Below are positions 47,560 through 56,353 of a DNA stretch of 64,000 nt, one piece after another. The DNA is from Desulfosporosinus hippei DSM 8344 (lineage in GTDB: Bacteria; Bacillota; Desulfitobacteriia; Desulfitobacteriales; Desulfitobacteriaceae), in assembly GCF_900100785.1 (NCBI RefSeq), contig NZ_FNCP01000010.1:1-64000 (forward strand). Reading direction: 5' to 3'. Within the stretch, counting starts at the first letter, position 1; each line of letters begins with the position of its first letter. A model generated the notes under the pieces. It was not told the origin of the DNA and did no database searches. It was given only the letters and a program-made list of their open reading frames with translations. The position numbers were made by a program, and so were the translations under genes.

Positions 47560-49602
47560 TTATAGGGCTTTTCCCAGTATTTCCGCTACATCTAATGCCT
47601 TTAGCTTTTCTCCAACTTCACGGGCCGCTATACCATCATTAATCATGGTTAGACAGAAGGGGCATGCAGTACCAACATAATCGGATTTAACTGCAATAGC
47701 TTCATCAGTCCGCATTTCATTAATTCGTTGACCTTCATGCTCTTCAAGCCACATACGGCCTCCGCCGGCACCACAACAGAAACTCTTCTCACCAGTGTGT
47801 GACATCTCTCTAAGACTCAAGCCTACTGCCTTAAGCAGTTCACGAGGCTGTTCATAGATCTCATTATACCGACCAAGGTAACAAGAATCGTGGTAAGTAA
47901 CCGATTTTCTATCCGAGTTTGTTAGCTTAAGCTTGCCGGACTTGACTAGATCTAAGAGGAATACTGTATGGTGAATCACCTCGAAGTCTCCGCCAAGTTG
48001 TGGGTATTCGTTCTTTAAGAAGTTGTAGCAGTGTGGGCATTGGGTAACAATTTTCTTCACTCCATAGCCCTTCATAACTTCAATGTTTTCTGTGGCTAAT
48101 GAATAGAATAAATATTCGTTTCCTAACTTACGAGCGGAGTCACCACAGCACTTCTCTTCATTTCCCAGTATTGCAAAGTGAACGCCTGCAGCTTGAAATA
48201 ACTTAACAAGGGCAGCAGAAACTCTTTGATTACGAGCATCGAATGCTCCAGAGCAACCAGGCCAATATAGATACTCAGCGTTAGGATCTTCTTCATAAGT
48301 TTTAACTCCCAGCCCTGTAAGAAAATCCGCCCGAGTAGTCCAACCGATGCCCCAAGGGTTACCGTTATTCTCCATGTTGCGAAAAGCCAATTGAGCTTCA
48401 GCTGGGAAGCGTGTCTCCATGAGTACGAGATTCCGACGCATATCGATGGTCTTGTCGACGTGCTCTATGAATACCGGACATTGCTGCTCACAAGAACGAC
48501 ACGTAGTACAAGCCCATAAGTCTTCTTCAGGAATGACTTCACCAATTAACGCCCGACCAGTCCATTCTTCAATCTCTTCAGCTTCGCTTGCCGCAGCAGC
48601 TTCTTCATCAGCGGCTTGAACTAATACTTTACTCTTAGCTTGGAGTGCCTCACCCATTTCCTCCATGAGAACTCGCATATCCTGAATAATTCCTTTTGGA
48701 TTCAAATGTTTGCCGCTTAAGTAGGCTGGACAGTTATCCTGGCAGCGTCCACAGCGCAAACATACATCTGTATTAAATAATGTCTTCCAGGAAAACTCGC
48801 GTAACTGGCTTTTTCCAAATGTTTCCAGGCTCTCATCTTCAAAGTCAATTGGCTCAGGAATACCTATCGGTCCTCGATTGCGGAAGAACTGATTTAGCGG
48901 GCCGAGTAAGACATGGAATAGCTTGGAATAGGGGAAATATGCTATGAAAGCCATGGCAAGGAAAAGATGGAACCACCAAAGGAAGACGTGCAAGGACAAG
49001 ATTTGCGCTTCATTGAGCAATGCTTGGATTGGAATAGACATCCATTGCCCGACAAATGCATAGGCTGCCCAAGGATCTGGCAATACAGCAATACGTGCTC
49101 CCTGAATGATGAACCCTGTCAAAAGGATTGCAAATAATAAAGCCAGGGTGATGCCGTCATCCGCCTTATTATCTAAACGATCCGGTCGCTGAATATATCT
49201 TCGGTAAGCAGCGATGATTATGCCTATTAAGGCAGCGAGTCCAAACAAGTTGGCAGTAACCTTAATAAATAGATATAGCCAACCATGGAATAGATCAATG
49301 GAAAAATCTGCTTTGAGAGTGATGATGGCAGTTGCAAAAGCTAGGAATAAAAATCCGTAGAATATACCCGCATGCATCATTCCCGGGAAAATGTCTTTGA
49401 AAATCCGTTTATGAGCAAAGGTATAAACGAGTACATCTTTGATCCCCGGCCAAATGTCTTTCCAACGATTTTCGGGCTGTCCTAATTTCCAAAGCTTAAC
49501 ACGCTTATATACTCCATAAGCAAAGATAGCAAGTGCAATGATAAAGAATAAGTAAAGCCAATGATGTCCTTCAATATTCCAGTACACTTCACGTGTTGCC
49601 AT
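47560..49602 (-). CDS. Etf-linked HdrD-like membrane oxidoreductase (EMO type)
   Basis: The 680-residue protein matches the paralogue at 13491-15545 in layout: about six membrane helices with histidines for haem b (residues 1-240), ferredoxin motifs C-L-R-C-G-R-C and C-T-T-C-R-S-C-E-Q-Q-C, and two CCG domains (CCGD near 476, CCGAGGGR near 603). It lies directly downstream of etfB and etfA, so it probably moves electrons from reduced EtfAB to menaquinone during acyl-CoA oxidation (EtfAB:menaquinone oxidoreductase role, inferred from family knowledge). Confidence 0.87.
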   Translation of the reverse strand: MATREVYWNIEGHHWLYLFFIIALAIFAYGVYKRVKLWKLGQPENRWKDIWPGIKDVLVYTFAHKRIFKDIFPGMMHAGIFYGFLFLAFATAIITLKADFSIDLFHGWLYLFIKVTANLFGLAALIGIIIAAYRRYIQRPDRLDNKADDGITLALLFAILLTGFIIQGARIAVLPDPWAAYAFVGQWMSIPIQALLNEAQILSLHVFLWWFHLFLAMAFIAYFPYSKLFHVLLGPLNQFFRNRGPIGIPEPIDFEDESLETFGKSQLREFSWKTLFNTDVCLRCGRCQDNCPAYLSGKHLNPKGIIQDMRVLMEEMGEALQAKSKVLVQAADEEAAAASEAEEIEEWTGRALIGEVIPEEDLWACTTCRSCEQQCPVFIEHVDKTIDMRRNLVLMETRFPAEAQLAFRNMENNGNPWGIGWTTRADFLTGLGVKTYEEDPNAEYLYWPGCSGAFDARNQRVSAALVKLFQAAGVHFAILGNEEKCCGDSARKLGNEYLFYSLATENIEVMKGYGVKKIVTQCPHCYNFLKNEYPQLGGDFEVIHHTVFLLDLVKSGKLKLTNSDRKSVTYHDSCYLGRYNEIYEQPRELLKAVGLSLREMSHTGEKSFCCGAGGGRMWLEEHEGQRINEMRTDEAIAVKSDYVGTACPFCLTMINDGIAAREVGEKLKALDVAEILGKAL

Positions 49603-49671
49603 TCTTTCCTCTCCTTACCTATTAAGGAAGCGCCTGGTTAGGCGCTTCACTTAAGTATTCTGTATTCAGTT

Positions 49672-50661
49672 TTATTCGTTGACAAGCTTTTTGAACTCTT
49701 CAGTTAGCAAGGGAACTACTTCAAAAAGGTCTCCAACAATACCATAGTCAGCTACATTGAAGATGTTAGCTTCCGGATCTTTGTTAATGGCCACAATGAA
49801 TTTTGAGGAGCCCATACCTGCTAAGTGTTGGATTGCTCCAGAAATTCCGCAAGCAATATAGAGGGTTGGGGCAACTGTTTTTCCTGTTTGTCCAACCTGG
49901 AATTTATGCTCTTTCCAACCTGAATCAACTGCAGCACGTGAAGCTCCTACAGCCGCACCAATTACATCAGCCAAGTCTTCGAGAATGCTGTAATTCTCTG
50001 GGCCTTTCATACCCCGTCCACCAGATACAATGATGTTAGCCTCTGTAAGCTCTGGGCGTTTGGAAGCAGCGATAGCGACTTCCTTAAGAATTGCCGTTAA
50101 ATCAGCTTGATCAATATCAGCAGCTTCTTTAACAACTTCAGCCTGACGAGCAGCATCCGGAGGTGTTACAGGGAATGTATTAGGACGAATCGTAGCCATA
50201 ATTGGGCGAACGTTGGAAGTGAGATGAGCAAATGCTTTACCGGCGTAAATCGGACGTTTAAATGTTAAGAAGTTAGCGGAGTCAATTTCCATGCCTGTGC
50301 AGTCTGATGCTAAGCCAATTCCAAGACGTTGGGCCAAGCGTGGAGCAAGATCTTTACCAGCAGCAGTATTTCCGAGTAAAACAGCCTGGGGCTCTTCTTT
50401 ACGAATGATCTTATTAAGCACAGAGGTATAGGCACCTGTGGAGTATTCTGCTAACTTAGCATCATCGATAACTATTACTTTGTCAGCACCACTAGCGGCA
50501 AGAGTTGGCGCAAGTTCATCAATGCCTTGACCAAGCACAACAGCTACTACTGACTCACCAGTTTGGTCTGCGATTTTACGGGCTTCACTAAGTAGTTCTA
50601 ACGAAACTTTACGAACTTGCAGATTGCGTTGTTCAACAATAATCATAATTCCTTTAGCCAT
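49672..50661 (-). CDS. etfA: Electron transfer flavoprotein alpha subunit
   Basis: The protein is 329 residues from ATG 50661, which follows AAAGGAGG; a longer frame 12 codons upstream overlaps etfB and is unlikely. The C-terminal FAD site contains [17 protein letters not shown] and [12 protein letters not shown]. With EtfB it carries electrons from acyl-CoA dehydrogenases to the membrane oxidoreductase encoded next to it. Confidence 0.95.
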   Translation of the reverse strand: MAKGIMIIVEQRNLQVRKVSLELLSEARKIADQTGESVVAVVLGQGIDELAPTLAASGADKVIVIDDAKLAEYSTGAYTSVLNKIIRKEEPQAVLLGNTAAGKDLAPRLAQRLGIGLASDCTGMEIDSANFLTFKRPIYAGKAFAHLTSNVRPIMATIRPNTFPVTPPDAARQAEVVKEAADIDQADLTAILKEVAIAASKRPELTEANIIVSGGRGMKGPENYSILEDLADVIGAAVGASRAAVDSGWKEHKFQVGQTGKTVAPTLYIACGISGAIQHLAGMGSSKFIVAINKDPEANIFNVADYGIVGDLFEVVPLLTEEFKKLVNE

Positions 50662-50674
50662 TTTAATTCCTCCT

Positions 50675-51442
50675 TTACAGAACCTTAGCTTCTTCACGCA
50701 AGAGTTTTGCTAATTCACTGGCAGCTTGTGCAGGTTCACCATCAATTTTGCGCCCTGCTTTACGAGGTGTAGGTAAACTATATTGATTAATAACCATTTT
50801 CAAATCTCCAGCGCTAAAACCAAGATCTGCAAGGGTTAAGCTTTTTAATGGTTTCTTCTTAGCTTTCATGATACCGGCTACGGATGGATAGCGAGGATCA
50901 TTTAAACCTTTTTGGGCCGTAAATACTGCAGGGAAGCTAACTTCGATTAATTCAGTCCCGCCGTCAATTTCACGAGTTGCAGTGGCTTGGGTTCCGGCAA
51001 CTTCTAGTTTAATAACACTGCTGACTGAAGGGATGCTTAACGCCTCTGCTAAACGAACAGCAATTTGACTTGCACCATCATCAATAGCAATACGTCCGGC
51101 TAAAATTACATCATGAGGAATATCGGCAACAACCTTAGCTAGTATTTGAGCTCTGCCGAATTCATCGGTATTCTCTAGTCCAGGATCGCTTACCAATACA
51201 CCTTTGTCTGCACCCATTGCCAAAGCAGTACGGACTGCTTCTTGAGCACGTGAACCCCCCATGCTTACAACGGTCACTTCGCCGCCGTTCTTCTCCTTAA
51301 GTCTGATTCCTTCTTCAATGGCATATTCATCGTATGGGTTAATAATTAAATTAACCCCATTGGCATCGATTTTACCGCTAGCATCTAGTACGATTTTAGC
51401 CTCAGTATCGAATGTTTGTTTGATAAAAACGACAATATTCAC
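50675..51442 (-). CDS. etfB: Electron transfer flavoprotein beta subunit
   Basis: The 255-residue subunit starts N-I-V-V-F-I-K-Q-T-F-D and contains the N-P-Y-D-E-Y-A-I-E-E signature and G-x-A-x-D-x-G-x-x-Q loop. The start is GTG 51442 behind GGGGGAAA. It precedes etfA by 13 nt and follows a small gene (51469-51618), giving the order small protein-etfB-etfA-oxidoreductase. Confidence 0.94.
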   Translation of the reverse strand: MNIVVFIKQTFDTEAKIVLDASGKIDANGVNLIINPYDEYAIEEGIRLKEKNGGEVTVVSMGGSRAQEAVRTALAMGADKGVLVSDPGLENTDEFGRAQILAKVVADIPHDVILAGRIAIDDGASQIAVRLAEALSIPSVSSVIKLEVAGTQATATREIDGGTELIEVSFPAVFTAQKGLNDPRYPSVAGIMKAKKKPLKSLTLADLGFSAGDLKMVINQYSLPTPRKAGRKIDGEPAQAASELAKLLREEAKVL

Positions 51443-51468
51443 ACTGTTTCCCCCTTACTGCAACAAAA

Positions 51469-51618
51469 TTAATCCTTTGAGAATATGACTTTTGATAATA
51501 ATACCTTAAGACCGACAGATTCCTTAATCGACGAGGTAAGAGCATCATAATAGGATAACTTCGTCTCTGGTTCATAAAGCCCTTCTCCAGTAGACACCAT
51601 AACAGTATTTCTTTTCAT
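51469..51618 (-). CDS. Small 49-residue protein upstream of etfB
   Basis: ATG 51618, behind AGGGGGTGTT, opens a 49-residue frame starting MKRNTVMVSTGEGLYEPETK and ending in TAA 26 nt before etfB. Its spacing and ribosome-binding site suggest the first gene of the etf operon. Not recognised; it could be a leader or a small accessory protein. Confidence 0.5.
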   Translation of the reverse strand: MKRNTVMVSTGEGLYEPETKLSYYDALTSSIKESVGLKVLLSKVIFSKD

Positions 51619-52100
51619 AACACCCCCTATAAAGCGTGAGAAGGAATTTATTTTCCAAACACAATATTATAACTCTGAGTAGACAAAAAGCTAAGCAGAG
51701 TTCCCAGCAAAATCCTAGATGCAGCTCACTAAATAAGATTTGTTTCACATAACCAAATTAATAGATTTACAATTAAGCCAATTACTAGAAATCAAAGTAA
51801 CAAAATGCACAATCTATACTATTCTTCTCACAAATTAAGACTAGCATTGAGCGTTGAATAAGTCAATATGGCCATAATTAAGAAATTATATAGCAAACTT
51901 TTCCTTTTGCTTCCCCAAAATATTGCCAATCGGCCCTTGTTTATTTAGAATGACTATTTATCTAATACACCGGATATTATGATATGCAAATATTTATGTA
52001 ATTCAGATTATTCGACTAATAAAAGAAATATCCTTCTTTACAGTCAATATTATTTCGAATTGATACATTATCAAATGTTATATCAAAATTTAATATTTTA
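51619..52100. other. AT-rich gene-free stretch
   Basis: I see no gene here. AACTCTG/CAGAGTT arms (about 51670-51697) form a weak hairpin. The region should hold the promoter of the minus-strand etf operon, but no strong hexamers were recognised. Confidence 0.4.
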
Positions 52101-52141
52101 GAGGAGTAGGCTGTAATACCTGCTCCTCACCTGATTTTTTT
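52101..52141. terminator. Terminator-like hairpin
   Basis: GAGGAGTAGG pairs with CCTGCTCCTC (one G-T) and a run of T follows at 52135-52141 on the plus strand; the small minus-strand gene at 52147 ends just beside it. It may end that gene or a plus-strand RNA from 51619-52100. Confidence 0.6.
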
Positions 52142-52146
52142 ATTCT

Positions 52147-52281
52147 TTAAAACGAGTTTTTTGTGGGCAGCGGCTGTTGAATATTTCGTTCTTTATGCGT
52201 GTCATACTCTTGATAATGAGGATCTCTAACTGTAACTGATGCTTTGGCTCTTGATACTTTTTTGCGTGTTCCCATTGCCAT
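52147..52281 (-). CDS. Small basic 44-residue protein
   Basis: ATG 52281 (or 52275) follows AAAGG and gives a basic peptide, MAMGTRKKVSRAKASVTV, ending T-K-N-S-F before TAA. A terminator-like hairpin adjoins its end. No family recognised; a small DNA- or RNA-binding protein is possible but unproven. Confidence 0.45.
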   Translation of the reverse strand: MAMGTRKKVSRAKASVTVRDPHYQEYDTHKERNIQQPLPTKNSF

Positions 52282-52421
52282 CCATCCTTTCCAATAAGTA
52301 ATCCAATCGAAGCTTAAAGTTAGCTTTCCCTACTAGAAAAACGGATATCCCACATTACTTTTGTAAAATAGTGTAAGCATGCCAATACTTTTCAAGAAAT
52401 ATCTCAAACTTAGGTAGCTAA

Positions 52422-52430
52422 TGTTATAAT
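52422..52430 (+). promoter_or_regulatory. Extended -10 promoter of the CRP/FNR gene
   Basis: TG-T-TATAAT at 52422-52430 is an extended -10 element, with no good -35 hexamer 17 nt upstream. It lies 38 bp before the start codon at 52469. Confidence 0.5.
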
Positions 52431-52468
52431 GTATCTGAAAGATAACTTTTATAAGGTTTGGTGATAAG

Positions 52469-53185
52469 ATGATCAACGATCAGCAACTACAGGATCTTTT
52501 ATCTAAAGGATTTTTTTCAGGTAAAATGACACCTGAATTTATTAATTTTTGTCTCTCTCATGGAAGAATCCGACGTTATGCCTCTAAACAATATCTGTAT
52601 TTTTCAGGAGATGAAGGTACTACTCTTTATTTTTTAATTAATGGTCGAGTCAGACTCTATTTAATGAGCGAATATACCGAAAAAATAATCCGGGTACTTA
52701 ATGCTCCAGCTTTTTTTCCGGAGATTATTCTCGACGGTAAACCTTACCCCCATTCAGCTCTTTGCATAGAGGAGACAGAAGTATTGACAATTGATCGGCT
52801 AACATTTATGCGTTTTATAGAGAGTAATCCATCGTTAATTTGGTTATTGTATGATGATCTTGCTCTTGATTTACGACGTTCCTACCGACAAATTAGAAAT
52901 CTATCCCTTGGGGATGCCCGCCTGCGCCTGGCTGCAAAGCTTTTTGCTCTTGCCCATGTACACGGTCAAAAAACAAAGAGCGGAGTTATGATTACCATAC
53001 CTCTATCTGCCACAGAGCTTGCCGGCATGTGTAGTTTGGCTCGTGAATCTGTCAGTCGGATTTTAACGGAGTTAAAAGAAGTAAAAATCATTGAGATCAA
53101 GAAAAAAAACATAACAATTATGGATATGGAAAATCTTCGAATCTGGATACACGAGCGGGCTTCTCGCTCTCGAACTCTAGATTAA
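52469..53185 (+). CDS. CRP/FNR family transcription regulator
   Basis: The 238-residue protein has a cyclic-nucleotide-binding-type effector domain (about 30-130), a long dimer helix (131-160) and a C-terminal winged helix with L-S-A-T-E-L-A-G-M-C-S-L-A-R-E-S-V-S-R (about 185-205). No cysteine cluster for an oxygen-sensing Fe-S site is present, so it is not an FNR-type sensor; the effector is unknown. Its 3' end overlaps by 68 bp the gene on the other strand (53118-53780), and a site near 53857 fits its expected DNA target. Confidence 0.85.
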   Translation: MINDQQLQDLLSKGFFSGKMTPEFINFCLSHGRIRRYASKQYLYFSGDEGTTLYFLINGRVRLYLMSEYTEKIIRVLNAPAFFPEIILDGKPYPHSALCIEETEVLTIDRLTFMRFIESNPSLIWLLYDDLALDLRRSYRQIRNLSLGDARLRLAAKLFALAHVHGQKTKSGVMITIPLSATELAGMCSLARESVSRILTELKEVKIIEIKKKNITIMDMENLRIWIHERASRSRTLD

Positions 53186-53780
53186 GCTGGATTTTCTGCT
53201 CAACAAAATGGGTAAACCTTTCTAGGGGGCCTCCATTATTAAGATAGTCTTGAATAGTCTCTATTACCCAGGCAATTACCTCTTCATCTGTTTTAGCTTG
53301 TTTAACGAAAGATGCAAAACGGGGATGTCGGCCCATTCTTCCACCTATGCGCAAGTTCCAGCCACTTTCCCCTGCTGCTAGTGTACCTGAAGGGCAAACA
53401 CTCAAACAATTTCCACAAGAGAGGCATTTCGATTTATCAATGACAACTACTCCATTTTTCTCTATGGTAATCGCATTTTCCAAGCATGATCTAACACAAG
53501 CATGGCAGGCTATGCAGGGATCATCTGTAGTTTGGGGAGTGACATATCCAGAAATGCTAAAGTCTTTAATATCTGGTCGGGAGCAGCCATTTGGACAACC
53601 AGCCAAACATATTTTAAGCAGATGATGGTGATTAACCTGTCCGAACTTTTTTTGAAGAGTTTCCTCAATATTCAAAGCCGCTAAATTTGATGGTAATTCC
53701 TCTAAAAGCTCCCTCCATTCTCGGGTTGCTTTCGGACAATTTTGTCGGCAGTGCTCAATAATAAACCCCGGTTGTTTCAT
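53118..53780 (-). CDS. Small siroheme/ferredoxin (sulfite reductase-like) protein
   Basis: The 220-residue protein carries C-L-A-G-C-P-N-G-C-S-R-P (residues 58-69), as in the siroheme/[4Fe-4S] segment of sulfite and nitrite reductases, then two ferredoxin motifs (C-I-A-C-H-A-C-V-R-S-C and C-L-S-C-G-N-C-L-S-V-C, near 88-98 and 119-129). It lacks most of the catalytic domain of full sulfite reductases, so it may be an electron carrier or a reduced enzyme. It runs into the CRP/FNR gene from the opposite strand, with a 68-bp overlap. Confidence 0.78.
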   Translation of the reverse strand: MKQPGFIIEHCRQNCPKATREWRELLEELPSNLAALNIEETLQKKFGQVNHHHLLKICLAGCPNGCSRPDIKDFSISGYVTPQTTDDPCIACHACVRSCLENAITIEKNGVVVIDKSKCLSCGNCLSVCPSGTLAAGESGWNLRIGGRMGRHPRFASFVKQAKTDEEVIAWVIETIQDYLNNGGPLERFTHFVEQKIQLNLEFESEKPARVSRFEDFPYP

Positions 53781-53788
53781 TTATATTC

Positions 53789-53828
53789 CCCCAGAATTAA
53801 TTATGCTTGTATTTATAGCCTTCTGGGG
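53789..53828 (-). promoter_or_regulatory. Possible RBS-sequestering hairpin
   Basis: CCCCAGAA (53789-53796) and TTCTGGGG (53821-53828) are perfect 8-bp arms. On the minus strand the second arm of the hairpin contains the GGGGGA ribosome-binding site of the gene starting at 53780, so pairing would hide it. A binding site for a protein is equally possible. Confidence 0.35.
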
Positions 53829-53856
53829 TAGTTTAACAAATATGCAATCTATTAAG

Positions 53857-53872
53857 TGTGGTTTCAATCACA
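53857..53872. promoter_or_regulatory. CRP-like binding site
   Basis: TGTGG-N6-TCACA matches the CRP-family pattern TGTGA-N6-TCACA at 9 of 10 positions and lies 77 bp upstream of the siroheme/ferredoxin gene start. The adjacent CRP/FNR regulator is the obvious candidate ligand, by inference. Confidence 0.5.
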
Positions 53873-53889
53873 ATGGGAACTATTGGATA

Positions 53890-53937
53890 TAAAGATATCC
53901 CTATGGCTAAATAATCTTGGCCATAGGGATATCTTTA
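53890..53937. terminator. Perfect 18-bp terminator hairpin after phoU
   Basis: TAAAGATATCCCTATGGC (53890-53907) pairs with its exact complement (53920-53937). It is downstream of phoU on the minus strand and upstream of the next minus-strand gene. Confidence 0.75.
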
Positions 53938-53945
53938 TGTTGTTT

Positions 53946-54605
53946 CTATTCGTTAAGATCCATCCTCTTACCATTACATATATAAACAATCTCTTCGGCT
54001 ATATTCGTACAATAATCTCCCAGTCGTTCCAAGAAACGGCTGGCAAACAGCAGATAATTGGCCTGTGACACATTATTAGGGTTTTCCATCATAATGGTTT
54101 TTAGTTCCCCAAAAACACCGGAATAAATCTTGTCAATCTCATCATCCATTAAGGACATTTCTGCAGCTGCGCCACAATCCTCGTCTACGTATGCCTTTAG
54201 ACCAATTCTAATCATTTCTTGCACAATTCCACTCATTCGCGGAATGTCTACCAATGGTTTGATTAACTTTTCATGACCTATTCTGATGGACACTTTAGCT
54301 AGGTCAACAGCCAGGTCCCCCATTCTCTCAAGGTATATGGATATTTTGAAACCAGCTACTAGTTTGCGTAAATCACGAGCAAAGGGCTGCTGCGTTGCGA
54401 TTAGGAGAATACATGTTTCTTCAATGTCTGCTCGCAAATCATTCAGTTCCAAATCTTTCACGACGATGGAATTAGCTAACTCTAGATCCTGGTTCATTAA
54501 AGAATTGACTGCAAGTGCTATTTGTTGTTCGGCCATCTTTCCCAGGGTTAAAATTTTTAGGCGCAGATCTTCTAGTTCATGATCAAATTTCTGGCGAGTA
54601 GGCAT
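53946..54605 (-). CDS. phoU: Phosphate signalling regulator PhoU
   Basis: The 219-residue all-helical protein has two PhoU repeats with the metal-binding D-L-R-A-D-I-E and similar segments. PhoU links PstB to the PhoR/PhoB signal and limits phosphate uptake. GGGAGGAGG precedes the ATG. It is last in the pst-phoU cluster, with a terminator hairpin right after it. Confidence 0.93.
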   Translation of the reverse strand: MPTRQKFDHELEDLRLKILTLGKMAEQQIALAVNSLMNQDLELANSIVVKDLELNDLRADIEETCILLIATQQPFARDLRKLVAGFKISIYLERMGDLAVDLAKVSIRIGHEKLIKPLVDIPRMSGIVQEMIRIGLKAYVDEDCGAAAEMSLMDDEIDKIYSGVFGELKTIMMENPNNVSQANYLLFASRFLERLGDYCTNIAEEIVYICNGKRMDLNE

Positions 54606-54722
54606 TTGTAGTCCTCCTCCCTTGCTTTTATTTCTCTAATTATACAACAATTTATATAGTATTAGGTACCAAAAAGTGCAGTGACCCCGTTCAGTCAAAA
54701 CGGAACATTGAGTTGGAAAATA

Positions 54723-55475
54723 TCAACCAAATCGTCCGGATATATAATCCTCTGTTTTCTTCTTTGCCGGTCGAGTAAAGAGTACACTTGTTATATCTTC
54801 CTCGATTAAATCACCGCTTAAGAAAAAGGCGGTTCTGTCCGAAACTCGGGAAGCTTGATGCATATTGTGAGTCACAATGATAATTGTATACTTGTCTTTC
54901 AGTTCTGCAATTAATTCCTCAATCTTCATCGTCGAAATTGGATCAAGGGCAGAGGTCGGTTCATCCATCAGCAGAATTTCAGGCCCCACTGCCAATAAGC
55001 GTGCAATGCAAAGTCTTTGTTGCTGACCACCGGAAAGTCCTAAAGCGGATTCATGTAAGCGATCTTTCACCTCGTTCCACAAAGCGGCATCTTTCAAACT
55101 GGTTTCAACGATTTCACTTAATTTCTTCTTGTCAGTTTCTCCGTGAATTCGTGGGCCATAGGCCACATTTTCAAAGACTGATTTTGGGAAAGGATTAGGA
55201 TGCTGGAATACCATTCCTACCTTCTTCCTAAGTAAAACCACATCAGTGTCAGCTGCATAAATGTCCTGCCCATCGATCTTAACCTGACCTATGATTTTTA
55301 CACCCGGTGTCAAATCTTGCATTCGGTTAAGCGTCCGTAAAAAGGTTGACTTTCCACAGCCGGAAGGACCAATAAGAGCAGTCACACTTCTCTCTTTCAT
55401 AGCTATGCTGATACTATTTAAGGCCTGCTGTTCCCCGTAAAAAAGGTCGAGTTCCTTAACCACGATCTTATCCAT
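54723..55475 (-). CDS. pstB: Phosphate ABC transporter ATPase PstB
   Basis: The 250-residue ATPase has Walker [10 protein letters not shown], signature L-S-G-G-Q-Q-Q-R, Walker [13 protein letters not shown] and the H-loop V-T-H-N-M. It powers high-affinity phosphate uptake. It lies 32 nt after pstA; phoU starts 117 nt further on. Confidence 0.96.
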   Translation of the reverse strand: MDKIVVKELDLFYGEQQALNSISIAMKERSVTALIGPSGCGKSTFLRTLNRMQDLTPGVKIIGQVKIDGQDIYAADTDVVLLRKKVGMVFQHPNPFPKSVFENVAYGPRIHGETDKKKLSEIVETSLKDAALWNEVKDRLHESALGLSGGQQQRLCIARLLAVGPEILLMDEPTSALDPISTMKIEELIAELKDKYTIIIVTHNMHQASRVSDRTAFFLSGDLIEEDITSVLFTRPAKKKTEDYISGRFG

Positions 55476-55507
55476 ATTATTTCTCCTCTATCTTTATATC
55501 CAGGGTA

Positions 55508-56353
55508 TTACCCCCTATGTTTCCCTTGAAGTCGATATTGCAGCCAACGACTTGGTAATGATAAACAAATGTTAAAGACGATGACCATGAGGATTAACAG
55601 AGCGGCGGTTCCATCTGCAATCTGGTCAGAATTTGTGCCTGGTAAAGGATTTGACTTTACCGCAAATAAATGAACGGCCAGTGTCTCTCCCGCGGCTAGA
55701 GGGTTAACGTCAAAGAGGATTCGGGAGACATTCATTCCTGCAGTGAAGATCAGTATTGCTGTTTCCCCAAGTGCTCTGCCTGCAACTAGGGTTATTCCGG
55801 TAATCAGCCCAGGAAGAGCTGTCGGCAGAATAACCTTGCGCAAAGTTTGCCACATGGTTGCCCCTAAGGCTAAACTTGCTTCTCGATAACTTCTGGGTAC
55901 TGCCCGTAAGGATTCTTCTGTAACCCGCACTAAGATCGGCAAATTGAGTAACGCCAGAGTAGCAGATCCTCCTAAGATAGTGAATCCCAAGCCAAACATA
56001 TTGACAAAGACAATCATACCAAAGAGACCGAAGACTATAGATGGTACACTGGCTAAACTCTCTGTACTTAGGCGAATGAGGTCAGTAAACCTATTCTGAG
56101 GTGCGTATTCAGCCATGTAAATTCCAGCACCTAAACCAATCGGAAGGGAAAATATTAAGGACAGAAATAAAATATAGAAGGAATTAAATAATTGCCCCCT
56201 GACCCCATCTGAACCACTAAAGAACTCAGCCGTCAGGTATGGTAGACCACGACCTAAAATTAGAGTTAAAAAAGCAACTAATAGTGCAAGGATGGCAATA
56301 GCGCCAATCCAAAGCAGAATGCTGGCAAATCGGTTTGCTTGATGAGCTTTCAA
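55508..56353 (-). CDS. pstA: Phosphate ABC transporter permease PstA
   Basis: The 281-residue permease has six predicted membrane helices and the inner-loop signature E-A-S-L-A-L-G-A-T. TTG 56353 overlaps the pstC stop (TTGA), so the two permeases are translated together. Confidence 0.94.
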   Translation of the reverse strand: MKAHQANRFASILLWIGAIAILALLVAFLTLILGRGLPYLTAEFFSGSDGVRGQLFNSFYILFLSLIFSLPIGLGAGIYMAEYAPQNRFTDLIRLSTESLASVPSIVFGLFGMIVFVNMFGLGFTILGGSATLALLNLPILVRVTEESLRAVPRSYREASLALGATMWQTLRKVILPTALPGLITGITLVAGRALGETAILIFTAGMNVSRILFDVNPLAAGETLAVHLFAVKSNPLPGTNSDQIADGTAALLILMVIVFNICLSLPSRWLQYRLQGKHRG

